Below are positions 22,724 through 32,139 of a stretch of 64,000 nucleotides of DNA, piece by piece. Each line of letters opens with the position of its first letter. Positions within the stretch are counted from its first letter, which is position 1. The DNA comes from JBFLYH01 sp964630235 (GTDB taxonomy: Bacteria; Oederibacteriota; JAAXVQ01; JAUVAV01). Location: contig CAZVUO010000001.1 of the NCBI GenBank assembly GCA_964630235.1, positions 496,001 to 560,000 on the forward strand, given 5' to 3'. The notes beneath the pieces are model-generated. The model had not been told where the DNA came from. It saw only the letters and a program-made list of their open reading frames with translations, and did no database searches. The position numbers and the translations under genes were made by a program.

Positions 22724-23668
22724 TTAAGCCCGGGGTCCTTTGGGAAACGGCCGGCGCAGGATGCGCGGGCCGTGGCTCAGGCAGTTGCGCCCGCTGTGTT
22801 TGGCCCGGTACAGCGCCCGGTCCGCCGAAGCGATCAGTTTTTCAGCGACCGACCCGTCGCAGGGATAGAGGCTCAAGCCGATGGACACCGAGACCAAGGG
22901 AATATCGTGGGCTTCGGATTTGACCGGAACCGGATGGGCCAGGGTCTCCAGCAGGCGCAAGGCCACCTTGAGGCAGGGACGGGTGCTGGTTTCGGGCAGG
23001 ATCACGGCGAATTCGTCGCCGCCGTAACGCGCCACCACGTCGGATTGGCGGCAGGCGGTTTTCAGGCGCAGGGCGACCTCCTTGAGCAGACGGTCGCCCT
23101 GGGGGTGGCCGTGGGTGTCGTTATACTGCTTGAAGCGGTCCAGGTCCAGGAACAGGAGCCCGAAGGTATGGTGATACCGGTGGCTGCGGATGATCTCCTC
23201 GCGCAGGCGTTCCTGGAAATACCGGTGGTTGACCAGGCCGGTCAACCCGTCCTGGTGGGCGGAGGTCGTAAGGTTATCCAGCTCCTCGGCCGGCAGCAAC
23301 TGCAGGTCACGCAGATGGCCGGGATGGTTGTCGAAAAAGTCCAGGGCCGCGACCTTGAGCCCCACGGTGCGCTTGAGGGAGCGGTTCAGATCCGCGCGGT
23401 GGCGGACCAGCGCGGTCCACAGGCGCCGCGCATCCAGCGCCCGGAAATATTTGTGGGTCAGGGCGTACAGGAGTTCCACGTACAGGGAGCGGCCTTTGCG
23501 CTTGCGCAGGGACTCGAGCGTGCTCCACAGCTCGCGCGGCACGCTGGCCATGGCCCCCGCGAAGTAATCCACCACGGCCGCGTCCTTGGCCAGCCAGCGG
23601 GCGAATTCGCGTTCCTCGGGCTGGAGCGGGGCCTGTGCGGGGCGGGCAATACGCGGGGCGCGGGGCAT
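22724..23668 (-). CDS. Diguanylate cyclase (GGDEF domain)
   Basis: Cytosolic protein of 314 residues: an N-terminal helical domain (about 1-135) of unknown type, then a GGDEF domain. Visible are 'DGLTGLVNHRYFQERL', 'LLFLDLDRFKQYNDTHGH', the active site 'YGGDEFAVILP' and the inhibitory site RQSD five residues before it, so product feedback by c-di-GMP is expected. There is no EAL domain. It makes c-di-GMP from two GTP. The gene starts 10 bases after nrdJ on the same strand, perhaps only by read-through. Confidence 0.92.
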   Translation of the reverse strand: MPRAPRIARPAQAPLQPEEREFARWLAKDAAVVDYFAGAMASVPRELWSTLESLRKRKGRSLYVELLYALTHKYFRALDARRLWTALVRHRADLNRSLKRTVGLKVAALDFFDNHPGHLRDLQLLPAEELDNLTTSAHQDGLTGLVNHRYFQERLREEIIRSHRYHHTFGLLFLDLDRFKQYNDTHGHPQGDRLLKEVALRLKTACRQSDVVARYGGDEFAVILPETSTRPCLKVALRLLETLAHPVPVKSEAHDIPLVSVSIGLSLYPCDGSVAEKLIASADRALYRAKHSGRNCLSHGPRILRRPFPKGPRA

Positions 23669-23678
23669 GAGCTGTCCT

Positions 23679-25934
23679 CTAACTGCAGCGGGAGAAGCCG
23701 CAGGCTTTGCACACCAGGCAGCCGCTCTCGTGCTCGATGGTGCCGCCGCATTCCGGGCAGGCGCCGGCGAGCTGGTCCAAATCCGAAAGGCCGCTGGCGA
23801 GTTTGGCGCCGCCGGTTTCCCCCTGCCGCCACTTCAGGTAGCTCTCCAAGGCCAGGCCGATGGCGTCCGGGCAGGAGAGCACCATGCCGCCGTTGACCCA
23901 GGCCGGGTGCGAGCAGCGGATGCCACGAAGATTTTTGACGATGGATTCCGGGTTCACATTGGCGCGCAGGGCCAGGGAGACCAGGCGGGCGATGGCTTCG
24001 GACTGGGCCGCGGCGCAGCCGCCGGATTTTCCCATTTGCGTGAAGATCTCGAACAGCCCGGCCTCGTCGTGGTTGAGCGTGATGTACAAGTTGCCGCAGC
24101 CGGTCTTGAGTTTTTCCGTGCGCCCGAAAGTCACCTCGGGCCGTTTGCGGGGCTCCAGCTTATGGTCCGGCGTTTCCGCGTGCGCGGGCGAGGAGGTTCC
24201 CCCGCCGATGGAGAGCACCTGGCCCTCCCGACTGCCGTCGCGGTAAATGGTGACGCCTTTGCACTGGGTGCGGAAGGCCTCCCGGAAGACTTCCTCCACG
24301 TCCGCTTCCGTGGCCGCGCGGGGGAAATTCACGGTCTTGGACACGGCATTGTCCGTGTGGCGCTGAAAGGCCGCCTGCATCTGCACGTGCCACAGAGGCG
24401 TGATGTCGTGGGCCGTGACGAACAGGCGCCGGACGTCCTCGGGAAGGTGCTCCAGTTCCTGCACCGTACCGTGACGGGCGATGTCGCGCATGAGGTCCAG
24501 GGACCAGAAGCCGTGGAGATGGGCGGTCTGCTCGAAGATCGGGTTGACCTCGGGCAGCTGGTCCCGGTCGAGCACGTTGCGGACGTAGGAGATGGCGAAC
24601 AGGGGCTCGATCCCCGAGCTCACGCCGGCCAGAATGCTGATGGTGCCGGTCGGCGCGATGGTGGTGGTCGTGGCGTTGCGCAGGACGGGCGCGCCCGCTT
24701 TGGCGTAGGCGCTCTGTCCGAAGGACGGAAAGGGACCGCGGCGCACGGCCAGTTCGTGGGACATTTGCTTGCTCTCGTCGTTGATGAATTTCATCAGGCT
24801 TTCGGCCACCTGCAGGGCCCGCTCCGAATTGTAGGGAATGCCGAGCTTGAGCAGGAGGTCCGCGAAGCCCATGACGCCCAGGCCGATCTTGCGGTTGGTT
24901 TTGACCAGCTGGTCAATCTGGGGCAAAGGGAAAGCCGAGGCGTCAATGACGTTGTCCAGGAAGTGCACGGCGCTGCGCACCACGCGGCGCAGGCGGCCGT
25001 AGTCCACCACCTGGGTGCCGTCTTTTTCCATGACCATCAGGGCCAGGTTGAGGGAGCCGAGGTTGCAGGCCTCGTAGGGAAGGAGCGGCTGTTCACCGCA
25101 GGGATTGGTGCTTTCGATCTCGCCCAAGGCGGGCGTGGGATTGGCGGCGTTGATGCGGTCAATAAACACAATGCCCGGTTCGCCGGTCTGCCAGGCGTTG
25201 TGCACGATCTCCTTGAAAACATCCCTGGCCCGGAGCCGGCCGACCACCTGGGCGGTGTGGGGATTGACCAGGTCGTACTCGGCGTCGCCCTCCACGGCCT
25301 GCATGAACCGGTCCGTGAGCGCCACGCTGATGTTGAAATTGGTGAGCTCCTTGGTATCCTGCTTGCAGTGGATGTACTCCATGATATCCGGATGGTCCAC
25401 GCGCAGGATGGCCATGTTCGCCCCGCGGCGCGTGCCGCCCTGCTTGACCGCTTCGGTGGCCGCGTTGAACACCTTCATGAAGGATACCGGCCCGCTGGCG
25501 CAGCCATTGGTGGAGCGCACGCGGTCATTTACCGGCCGCAGGCGCGAGAAAGAAAAGCCGGTGCCGCCGCCGCTTTTGTGGATCAGCGCCGCGTTCTTCA
25601 CGGTCTCAAAGATGGATTCCATCGAATCTTCAATGGGCAGCACGAAGCACGCGGAGAGTTGCTGCAAATCCCGGCCGGCGTTCATGAGCGTGGGGGAGTT
25701 GGGCAGGAACTCCAGGGACGCCATGAGCTGGAAAAACTCCTCGGAGACCGGCTGCACGTCGGTTTCGGGGTCATAGCGGCGATCAACGGCCGCGATGTTG
25801 TCCGCCACGCGGCGGAACATGGCCTCGGGCGTTTCGATGACTTTTTCCGCAGGGTCGCGCCTGAGATAGCGCTTTTCGAGCACCCGCATGGCATTGGCAG
25901 ATAATTTCAGCGGACTGGATGCTGGCTGGGACAT
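23679..25934 (-). CDS. nrdJ: Adenosylcobalamin-dependent (class II) ribonucleotide reductase
   Basis: Protein of 751 residues that reduces ribonucleotides to deoxyribonucleotides using coenzyme B12, with or without oxygen. Motifs: 'FLPNSPTLMNAGRDLQQLSAC', 'SGGGTGFSFSRLRP', 'TNPCGEQPLLPYEACNLGSL', and 'TIAPTGTISILAGVSSGIEP'. The C-terminus carries a zinc-ribbon-like 'CPECGG' ... 'CLVCKACGFSRC', which includes the cysteines that regenerate the active site. A promoter (TTGACA-17-TAAGAT) and a likely NrdR box pair lie upstream. No cobalamin riboswitch is seen. Confidence 0.96.
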   Translation of the reverse strand: MSQPASSPLKLSANAMRVLEKRYLRRDPAEKVIETPEAMFRRVADNIAAVDRRYDPETDVQPVSEEFFQLMASLEFLPNSPTLMNAGRDLQQLSACFVLPIEDSMESIFETVKNAALIHKSGGGTGFSFSRLRPVNDRVRSTNGCASGPVSFMKVFNAATEAVKQGGTRRGANMAILRVDHPDIMEYIHCKQDTKELTNFNISVALTDRFMQAVEGDAEYDLVNPHTAQVVGRLRARDVFKEIVHNAWQTGEPGIVFIDRINAANPTPALGEIESTNPCGEQPLLPYEACNLGSLNLALMVMEKDGTQVVDYGRLRRVVRSAVHFLDNVIDASAFPLPQIDQLVKTNRKIGLGVMGFADLLLKLGIPYNSERALQVAESLMKFINDESKQMSHELAVRRGPFPSFGQSAYAKAGAPVLRNATTTTIAPTGTISILAGVSSGIEPLFAISYVRNVLDRDQLPEVNPIFEQTAHLHGFWSLDLMRDIARHGTVQELEHLPEDVRRLFVTAHDITPLWHVQMQAAFQRHTDNAVSKTVNFPRAATEADVEEVFREAFRTQCKGVTIYRDGSREGQVLSIGGGTSSPAHAETPDHKLEPRKRPEVTFGRTEKLKTGCGNLYITLNHDEAGLFEIFTQMGKSGGCAAAQSEAIARLVSLALRANVNPESIVKNLRGIRCSHPAWVNGGMVLSCPDAIGLALESYLKWRQGETGGAKLASGLSDLDQLAGACPECGGTIEHESGCLVCKACGFSRCS

Positions 25935-25964
25935 AGCGAACCTCCGTTCAGGATGAGGGAAGTC

Positions 25965-25993
25965 ATCTTAGTCCCGGGTAAAGGGTGTGTCAA
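25965..25993 (-). promoter_or_regulatory. Sigma70-type promoter of nrdJ
   Basis: On the minus strand, consensus TTGACA (25993-25988) and TAAGAT (25970-25965) are exactly 17 bases apart. Transcription would start near 25958, giving a leader of about 24 bases with GGAGGTT ahead of the ATG at 25934. Confidence 0.75.
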
Positions 25994-26011
25994 GAAAATA
26001 GTCCGGGAAAA

Positions 26012-26059
26012 ATACTATATATCAGGTCATCAAATCTTCCGCACCACAAGATGTGGTGA
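26012..26059. promoter_or_regulatory. Likely tandem NrdR boxes upstream of nrdJ
   Basis: Box 1 (26012-26027, ATACTATATATCAGGT) matches the NrdR consensus acaCwAtATaTwGtgt at 12 of 16 positions. Box 2 (26044-26059) matches at 11 of 16 and also forms a near-perfect palindrome (CACCACA-AGA-TGTGGTG). The boxes start 32 bases apart, i.e. three helical turns, the spacing known for NrdR. They lie 19 bases upstream of the nrdJ -35. Confidence 0.65.
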
Positions 26060-26199
26060 TTTTATCGAAATAACCAACCAAGCTGCCCCCTGCCTGCCCC
26101 GCGCCACCGGAGGCGCGAGACGGTCTGGGCGCGTGAACACGCTTCCCGCTGAAACAAAAATGCGTATAATGGGGACCAATTTTTTAAGGAGAGCCAGGC

Positions 26200-28071
26200 G
26201 TGATCAAAGTCGCTGAACTCAGCAAAGCTTACGGCGCGCAGTCGCTGCTGGAGTGCGTGAACTTCAATGTGAACGCGGGCGAAAAGATCGGGCTCGTGGG
26301 GCGGAACGGCAGCGGCAAGACCACGCTGTTCCGGCTGCTGCTGGGCCAGGAAGAGCCGGACAGCGGCGAGATCAGCCTGCCCAAGGGCTACACCATCGGC
26401 TATCTGCAGCAGCACCTGACCTTCTCCCAGCCGACGCTCTTGGCCGAAGCTTGCCTGGGACTGCCGCCAGGGCAGGAGCACGATCACTGGCGGGTGGAAA
26501 AAATCCTGTTTGGGCTCGGGTTCACAACCGCCGACCTGGAGCGGCCGCCGCAGGAATTTTCCGGCGGGTTTCAGGTCCGGCTCAATCTGGTCAAAACGCT
26601 GGCGGCCGGGCCGGACCTGCTGCTGTTGGACGAGCCGACCAATTACCTGGACATTGTCTCCATCCGCTGGCTGGAGAAATTCCTGCGCCAGTGGCAGAGG
26701 GAATTTATCCTCATCACGCATGACCGCCAGTTCATGGACAGCGTGACCACGCACACCATGATCATCCACCGCCGCCGGGTGCGCAAGCTCCCCGGACCCA
26801 CGTCCAAGCTGTACGCCCAGCTGCTGCAGGAAGAGGAGATTCACGAGAAGACCCGTCTGCGCGCCGAGCGCCGGGAAAAAGAGATCGAGACGTTCATCAA
26901 CCGTTTCCGCGCCAAAGCCCGGCTGGCCGGCTTGGTGCAGTCGCGCGTCAAGACCCTGGCCAAACGCCCCAAACTGGAGCAGCTGGAAAAACTGGAAGAG
27001 GTGGATTTCGCCTTCACCAGCAAGGAGTTCCCGGCGCAGGAAATGCTGTCCGCGCACCACCTCGGTTTCCGGTACGCCGAAGACCATCCCTGGCTGATCC
27101 AAAACTTAAGCTTCAACCTGGGACGGCGCGAGCGGATCGCGGTCATCGGCAAGAACGGCAAAGGCAAATCCACGCTGCTGAAACTCCTGGCCGACGAGCT
27201 GGCGCCCGGTCACGGCGGCATCCGCAGGCACCCGAAGCTGGAAACCGATTATTTCGGCCAGACCAATGTTCTGCGCCTGGACCCGGAGAAGACCGTGGAA
27301 GAGGAGATGATCGCGGCCGAGCCCGCCCACAGCCGCGAACGGGCGCGGACCATCTGCGGGGTCATGCTGTTCGGCGGGGACCTGGCGCTGAAGAAAATCG
27401 CCGTGCTCTCCGGCGGCGAGAAGAGCCGCGTGCTGCTCGGCAAGCTGCTGCTCCAGCCGGCGCATCTGCTCCTCCTGGACGAGCCGACCAACCACCTGGA
27501 CATGGAGAGCTGCGAGGCCCTGCTCGAGGCCATGCAGGCGTTCGAGGGTTCCATCGTCTTTGTCACGCACGACGAGGTCTTCCTGCATACGCTGGCGGAG
27601 AAGCTGATCGTGTTCGACCGCAACCGGGTCCGGTTCTATCACGGCACCTACCAGAGTTTTCTCGATGACGTAGGCTGGGAGGATGAAGGCGGCCCGCAGG
27701 AGGAGGCTGTTCCGACCGCGTCCATGACGGTTCCTGCCATGGTCGCCGAACCGGCCAAGCCCAAGGAAATGCGCCAGGCCCGCGCCAAACTGGTGCAGGA
27801 AAAATCCAAGGTCCTGCGGCCCCTGGAGGCCCGCGTGCGGGAGCTGGAGCGGATGATCGAGCGCTTGGAAGGCGAACTGGGGCAAAACAATCAACAGATG
27901 ATCGAGGCGTCAGAGCAAGGGGACGCCAAAGCCATTGCCGAACTGCCCAAGCAGAACCGCGACCTCAAGGCCCAGGTGGATTTTCTCTATGTGGAGCTGG
28001 AGAAGGCCCAAAGGAACCTGGAGATCAAGAGCAAGCACTTCGAAGATAAACTGGCGGCACTAGAAGGATAA
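26200..28071 (+). CDS. ABC-F family ATPase (Uup/EttA-like)
   Basis: Soluble protein of 623 residues with two ABC domains and no membrane segments; such proteins act on ribosomes. Domain 1: Walker A 'GRNGSGKTT', signature 'FSGGFQVRL', Walker B 'LLLLDEPTNYLD'. The linker (about 195-280) is rich in charged residues. Domain 2: 'GKNGKGKSTLL', signature 'LSGGEKSRVLL', Walker B 'LLLLDEPTNHLD'. A C-terminal coiled coil (about 525-620) with Lys/Glu heptads resembles Uup. The GTG start at 26200 follows AAGGAG, and TATAAT lies at 26165-26170. It is divergent from nrdJ. The exact subfamily is unsure. Confidence 0.9.
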   Translation: MIKVAELSKAYGAQSLLECVNFNVNAGEKIGLVGRNGSGKTTLFRLLLGQEEPDSGEISLPKGYTIGYLQQHLTFSQPTLLAEACLGLPPGQEHDHWRVEKILFGLGFTTADLERPPQEFSGGFQVRLNLVKTLAAGPDLLLLDEPTNYLDIVSIRWLEKFLRQWQREFILITHDRQFMDSVTTHTMIIHRRRVRKLPGPTSKLYAQLLQEEEIHEKTRLRAERREKEIETFINRFRAKARLAGLVQSRVKTLAKRPKLEQLEKLEEVDFAFTSKEFPAQEMLSAHHLGFRYAEDHPWLIQNLSFNLGRRERIAVIGKNGKGKSTLLKLLADELAPGHGGIRRHPKLETDYFGQTNVLRLDPEKTVEEEMIAAEPAHSRERARTICGVMLFGGDLALKKIAVLSGGEKSRVLLGKLLLQPAHLLLLDEPTNHLDMESCEALLEAMQAFEGSIVFVTHDEVFLHTLAEKLIVFDRNRVRFYHGTYQSFLDDVGWEDEGGPQEEAVPTASMTVPAMVAEPAKPKEMRQARAKLVQEKSKVLRPLEARVRELERMIERLEGELGQNNQQMIEASEQGDAKAIAELPKQNRDLKAQVDFLYVELEKAQRNLEIKSKHFEDKLAALEG

Positions 28072-28132
28072 GAGAGGGTTCGCAAATGAGGAACCCAACC
28101 TTCCGGCTTGAGTTTGCTTATATTTCGATGCC

Positions 28133-28234
28133 GTCATACCGGCGAAAGCCGGTATCCAGGGACCTCGCTTTAAACATATACTGGACCCCGGCTTCTGCCC
28201 TGGCCCAAGTACGCCAGGACTGGGCCGGGGTGAC
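28133..28234. repeat. Dispersed palindromic repeat (GTCAT..CCGGCGAAAGCCGG type)
   Basis: The left end 28133-28159 begins GTCATACCGGCGAAAGCCGG and continues to ATCCAG; the right end (28181-28234) is an inverted, partly expanded version ending in GGGGTGAC. A second copy lies at 55197-55274. Elements of this sequence type are widespread in bacterial intergenic DNA. It lies between the ABC-F gene and a small membrane protein gene and encodes nothing. Confidence 0.72.
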
Positions 28235-28317
28235 GAAACCAAGGGTAGGGAGTGGTCATGATAAGACCTATCAAAACGAGGAAAAAAACAGGCGCATAAT
28301 ATATATGGAGGGAAGTT

Positions 28318-28797
28318 ATGTTTGATTCATGGAAAGGTTTTTTAGGCTTCCTGGCCGGCCTGGGGTTGACCCTGGGCTTGCTGCTCACGCCGCATTTGGT
28401 TCCAGGCGGGTGGGGATACCAATGGGGCTTGAGCTGGAACGCGGGGCAAATGGCCGGAGCGGCGGCAGCCGGTTTGGTGATTCTGGCGGCCACGCTGTGG
28501 CTGGCAGGCCGCATGATCCGGGGTGCTCAGAGTTGGAGTGAACCCCGTGTGATCGTCGCGGCGGTGATGATCGCGCTCATTGCCAATACATTATATATGT
28601 TCCTGATCGAGTGGTTCGGACTGCATAGCGGCTGGCGGGCCCTGATCGCCATTCTCGGCGTGCCGGTGATCTACGGCAATTTGGGGCGGGTGCTGGGCAA
28701 AACCACGCTGGCCAAAGCCATGGGGAACATCCTGGCCGGCGCGCTCGCCACCATGGGCGCGGGCTGGACCCTCGCGGTGCTCATCCACGGGTGGTGA
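28318..28797 (+). CDS. Small membrane protein, four predicted helices
   Basis: Not recognised. The protein has 159 residues with hydrophobic segments at about 7-27, 43-63, 76-98, 104-120 and 132-155, so four or five helices, and short polar loops. There is no enzyme motif. GGAGGGAAG precedes ATG 28318. It stands alone between a palindromic repeat and the propeller-protein gene. Confidence 0.78.
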   Translation: MFDSWKGFLGFLAGLGLTLGLLLTPHLVPGGWGYQWGLSWNAGQMAGAAAAGLVILAATLWLAGRMIRGAQSWSEPRVIVAAVMIALIANTLYMFLIEWFGLHSGWRALIAILGVPVIYGNLGRVLGKTTLAKAMGNILAGALATMGAGWTLAVLIHGW

Positions 28798-28929
28798 ACA
28801 AGCCCAAGAGTAATTCATAACGAGTTCCTGGTCTTAATAAAAATAATGTAATAATTATTCCGCCGGTTTCGTCCATTCAATAGCATTAACCACACCGATC
28901 TCTACCTAAAACCCATTTGCAGGTGCTGC

Positions 28930-31900
28930 ATGCGAACGATGAACCGGGGTCTTTTGCTTCTAGTGGTATTGTTATTGTTGTGGTGCAGACATTCGGTCGC
29001 AGCGGTCGACTTTCAGTCTTACCTCATTGAAGAGGCAGGAAGTGCCATCCAACAGCTCGCGGTCGGCGATGTTGATCATGACGGCGATCAGGATCTGATA
29101 GGGGCGTTGGGAGATTTTTATATGGGCGAGGAAGGGACGATTGTTTGGTGGGAGAATTTTGGATTGCCGGAAGTGATGATCAAACATGCCATTACTCTGG
29201 ACCCTTGGGTGAATGAACACATGAAAAAAGCCACCTCAGTCCAGGCAACGGATTTAAACCAGGACGGCCAAATCGAAATTATCAGCGCGAACCGGTTTGT
29301 AGGAGCGTATGAGGTACCTTACGATGAATTGGCTGTGTGGTGGAAGAATGCCCAAAATAATTATTTTGGCCACACTCAAGTTGATTCCTTCCCAAATACA
29401 GTCGATTCCAGTGGGTACGTACTGGTCGCGGACATGGATCAGGATGGTGACCAGGATATTGAATATTTACGAATTGAAAGACAATTGCCCGAATGGTTGG
29501 GTTGGGGATTTGATATCAGGGTGATTGTTTATGAAAACCAAAACGGGGGGACGGCATTTGCTTCACAGATGATCTATAGTGGATACAGCAGCGATCTTTC
29601 TTTAAGCTGGGACGCCAATCCCCGCATGATGGCCGCGGGAGATTTGGATCAGGATGGCGACATTGATTTGCTGCTGGCTTTTGATTACTTCCTGATCTGG
29701 TTGCGTAATGATGGTGCCATGCAGTTTACGCCGACAAGCCTGGATGTGGGAATGTTTCCTTCGCTCTCCTGCGGGGTATTCATGCAGGATATTGATCAAG
29801 ACGGCGACATGGATATTTGCCTTGCGAATCACGAAAATACTGTTTGGTTCAGCAATGACGGGACCCAACAATTTACCTCTCGAGGTTTTGGCTCGGATGT
29901 CGGCGGCGCGGCGGATGTATTGTTCACGGACGTAAAGCATGATTCGGATTTGGATGTCATTTTGATCCGATCTAATACCCAGGGTTTGGCATGGCTGGAA
30001 AATGACGGATCGCAAAATTATCTCAAGCACAATATGGATTCGTATTTTTATTCGTTTTATTATGGCACGGGTGCACTCCTGGATGTGGATGCGGACGGCA
30101 ATTACGAAGTGATTTCGGCCACCCGGCAGGATGATTTGAAAGTATGGGTTCAATTCCAACCCACCCCCACCCCGACCGCCAGCGCGTCGCCGACCGTCAC
30201 CCCCACCCGTACGCCCACGCCCACGACCACCGCCTCCAGCACGCCCACCCCTACACCGACGCTGTCACCCATTTATTCACCCACGGTTACCCCGACCATC
30301 ACGCTGACGGGCACCATTTCCCCCACGCCGACTATTACGGGCACTTCGACCCCCACGCCGACCATTACCCAAACCGCCATCCCGAACAATATTTATCTGG
30401 ATGAATCTATATCCCGCAAGACAAACTGGCAGGACGGCGTATACACATGGATATCTTATCCTGGAGGAGGGTATTGGTACCAAGTCTATGATTATGGCAC
30501 GGACGTAACGACGACCTGGCAGGACGAAATGACCGGCCTTCCCTATGACGATCCGGTGTCAGTGATCACTTGCACCAGCGACGAAGGCTGGGGCAAACTG
30601 TTGTCTCCTGCCATCCAGTGCGACGTTGATTATTATCCCTTCATCGAGGTCAGCGTGGTGGGCATTTCCCCGGCGCCGCACGCGACCTGGAAGATCGGGA
30701 TCCAGGAAATGGAAGGCGCGTTCCGGTATTGGGACCTCAACGTGAGCAGTATGGACACCGGGACCTTTGTGTTCAATTATCGCGACCTCACGGGATTGAG
30801 CGGGCAGGCCAGGTTCGTGATCCAGCTGACCATTGAAGGCGCGGCGGGTCGCTGGTTTAAAGTGGACTATGTTCGCGTGTACCACGGGGGGCCGGTATTC
30901 AGCCCTACCCCGACCGAAACCCCCACAGCCACGACCACACCTACCCGCACCTTCACCATCACGCCCACGCCTAATCCCTACGATGTGTTCCATGAAGGCT
31001 TCACCGGTGCCGATGGCACGCCGGTGGCAGAGTGGGAGGACGAGGAAGAGAACAGCGCTTTCAATGCGAATTTAAAGTATGCCAACGATGGTTTCTATGG
31101 CTGCTTGACCCGCACCGCGGAATCCAATTGGGGCAAAGCGCTCTCGCCCCACATCCGCTGCAACGTGAATGATTATCCCATGCTGGAGGTGCGGGTGGTG
31201 GACATCCTGCCACACACTCCTTGGTGGGATCCCGGTACACGTTGGAAGCTTGGCATCCAGGAGCTAGAGGGCGCATACAGGTATTGGGATATCACCAACA
31301 GCATGAAGTCCACCGGTGTGTTCAGGATCAATTACGCCCTGCTGACCGATCTCGGCGGGATCAGCGAGTTTGCGGTGCAATTGACCGTGGAGGGCGACAG
31401 CGCGGCCGCGGTCCAATTTGACTATGTACGCGTCTATTCCGAAAATCCGCCGACCTTCACCCCCACAGCCACTGTTACCGTCACGGCTACACGATCGCCA
31501 ACGATCACCGAAACATCCACCATCACTCCGACGCCGACGGAGAGCCTCACCTTTACGACCACGCCGACCAGCACGGCGACTCCTACCACCACCTTGACCG
31601 CGACCATTACAGAAACCTTCACTGCCTCTCCAACCTTTACCGACACGGAAACCTGCTCGCCCACTTTAACCGAATCGCCGACCTCGATGCCGACCGCCAC
31701 GGCCACCCCTACAAGTTCAGCCAGTCCGACCTCCACCCCCACGCCGTCCCCGAGCTTGACCGCGACCTTCGTGCCGACCCGCACGGGGACCGCAACTGCA
31801 ACGGTGATGCCAGGATGGGAATTGGAGGCGGGCAGGGTGGTGGCTTATCCCAACCCCGCCCGGGGCAGCGTGAATTTCGGCTATTATGCGGGAGGGGAAG

Positions 31901-32109
31901 TCCAAGCGGTTATTGATATTTACCGACTGACGGGCGAAAGGGTCGCAACCATTACGGACCGGCAGAACGGCGGCAGTGGGCGCGCTTTGGCTACCCAGTG
32001 GCGGGCTGCCGATGTGGCGGCTGGCGTTTATTTCTATCGCTTGGTGCTCAGGGACGCGGACGGGCGGGAGACGATGGTGAAAAAAGGCAAGATCGCGCTG
32101 ATACGATAG
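28930..32109 (+). CDS. Secreted FG-GAP/VCBS seven-bladed propeller protein with Thr/Pro linkers and a C-terminal sorting-like domain
   Basis: Protein of 1059 residues. An N-terminal signal segment (5-25) leads to a region (30-408) with seven calcium-type motifs such as 'DVDHDGDQD', 'DLNQDGQIE', 'DMDQDGDQD', 'DIDQDGDMD' and 'DVDADGNYE', one per presumed blade. Thr/Pro linkers at about 409-485, 655-680 and 838-957 separate two homologous domains (about 485-654 and 681-837; shared 'W..KIGIQE.EGA.RYWD' and 'F.VDYVRVY'). Residues 960-1059 ('VVAYPNPARG', 'VYFYRL') form a FlgD/T9SS-like tail. It is probably exported and surface-bound. The propeller part is visibly more AT-rich than the rest, which suggests a chimeric origin. 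Confidence 0.82.
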   Translation: MRTMNRGLLLLVVLLLLWCRHSVAAVDFQSYLIEEAGSAIQQLAVGDVDHDGDQDLIGALGDFYMGEEGTIVWWENFGLPEVMIKHAITLDPWVNEHMKKATSVQATDLNQDGQIEIISANRFVGAYEVPYDELAVWWKNAQNNYFGHTQVDSFPNTVDSSGYVLVADMDQDGDQDIEYLRIERQLPEWLGWGFDIRVIVYENQNGGTAFASQMIYSGYSSDLSLSWDANPRMMAAGDLDQDGDIDLLLAFDYFLIWLRNDGAMQFTPTSLDVGMFPSLSCGVFMQDIDQDGDMDICLANHENTVWFSNDGTQQFTSRGFGSDVGGAADVLFTDVKHDSDLDVILIRSNTQGLAWLENDGSQNYLKHNMDSYFYSFYYGTGALLDVDADGNYEVISATRQDDLKVWVQFQPTPTPTASASPTVTPTRTPTPTTTASSTPTPTPTLSPIYSPTVTPTITLTGTISPTPTITGTSTPTPTITQTAIPNNIYLDESISRKTNWQDGVYTWISYPGGGYWYQVYDYGTDVTTTWQDEMTGLPYDDPVSVITCTSDEGWGKLLSPAIQCDVDYYPFIEVSVVGISPAPHATWKIGIQEMEGAFRYWDLNVSSMDTGTFVFNYRDLTGLSGQARFVIQLTIEGAAGRWFKVDYVRVYHGGPVFSPTPTETPTATTTPTRTFTITPTPNPYDVFHEGFTGADGTPVAEWEDEEENSAFNANLKYANDGFYGCLTRTAESNWGKALSPHIRCNVNDYPMLEVRVVDILPHTPWWDPGTRWKLGIQELEGAYRYWDITNSMKSTGVFRINYALLTDLGGISEFAVQLTVEGDSAAAVQFDYVRVYSENPPTFTPTATVTVTATRSPTITETSTITPTPTESLTFTTTPTSTATPTTTLTATITETFTASPTFTDTETCSPTLTESPTSMPTATATPTSSASPTSTPTPSPSLTATFVPTRTGTATATVMPGWELEAGRVVAYPNPARGSVNFGYYAGGEVQAVIDIYRLTGERVATITDRQNGGSGRALATQWRAADVAAGVYFYRLVLRDADGRETMVKKGKIALIR

Positions 32110-32139
32110 CGCGTACCAGCGGAACAACCAGCGGGTGTT

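Noticed and set aside
23586..25904. 772-codon frame opposite nrdJ
   Set aside because: Antisense shadow of a GC-rich gene with no family motifs; nrdJ itself is unmistakable.
25935..26199. Cobalamin riboswitch before nrdJ
   Set aside because: No B12-box sequence or multi-stem fold could be seen; the leader from the predicted start is about 24 bases.
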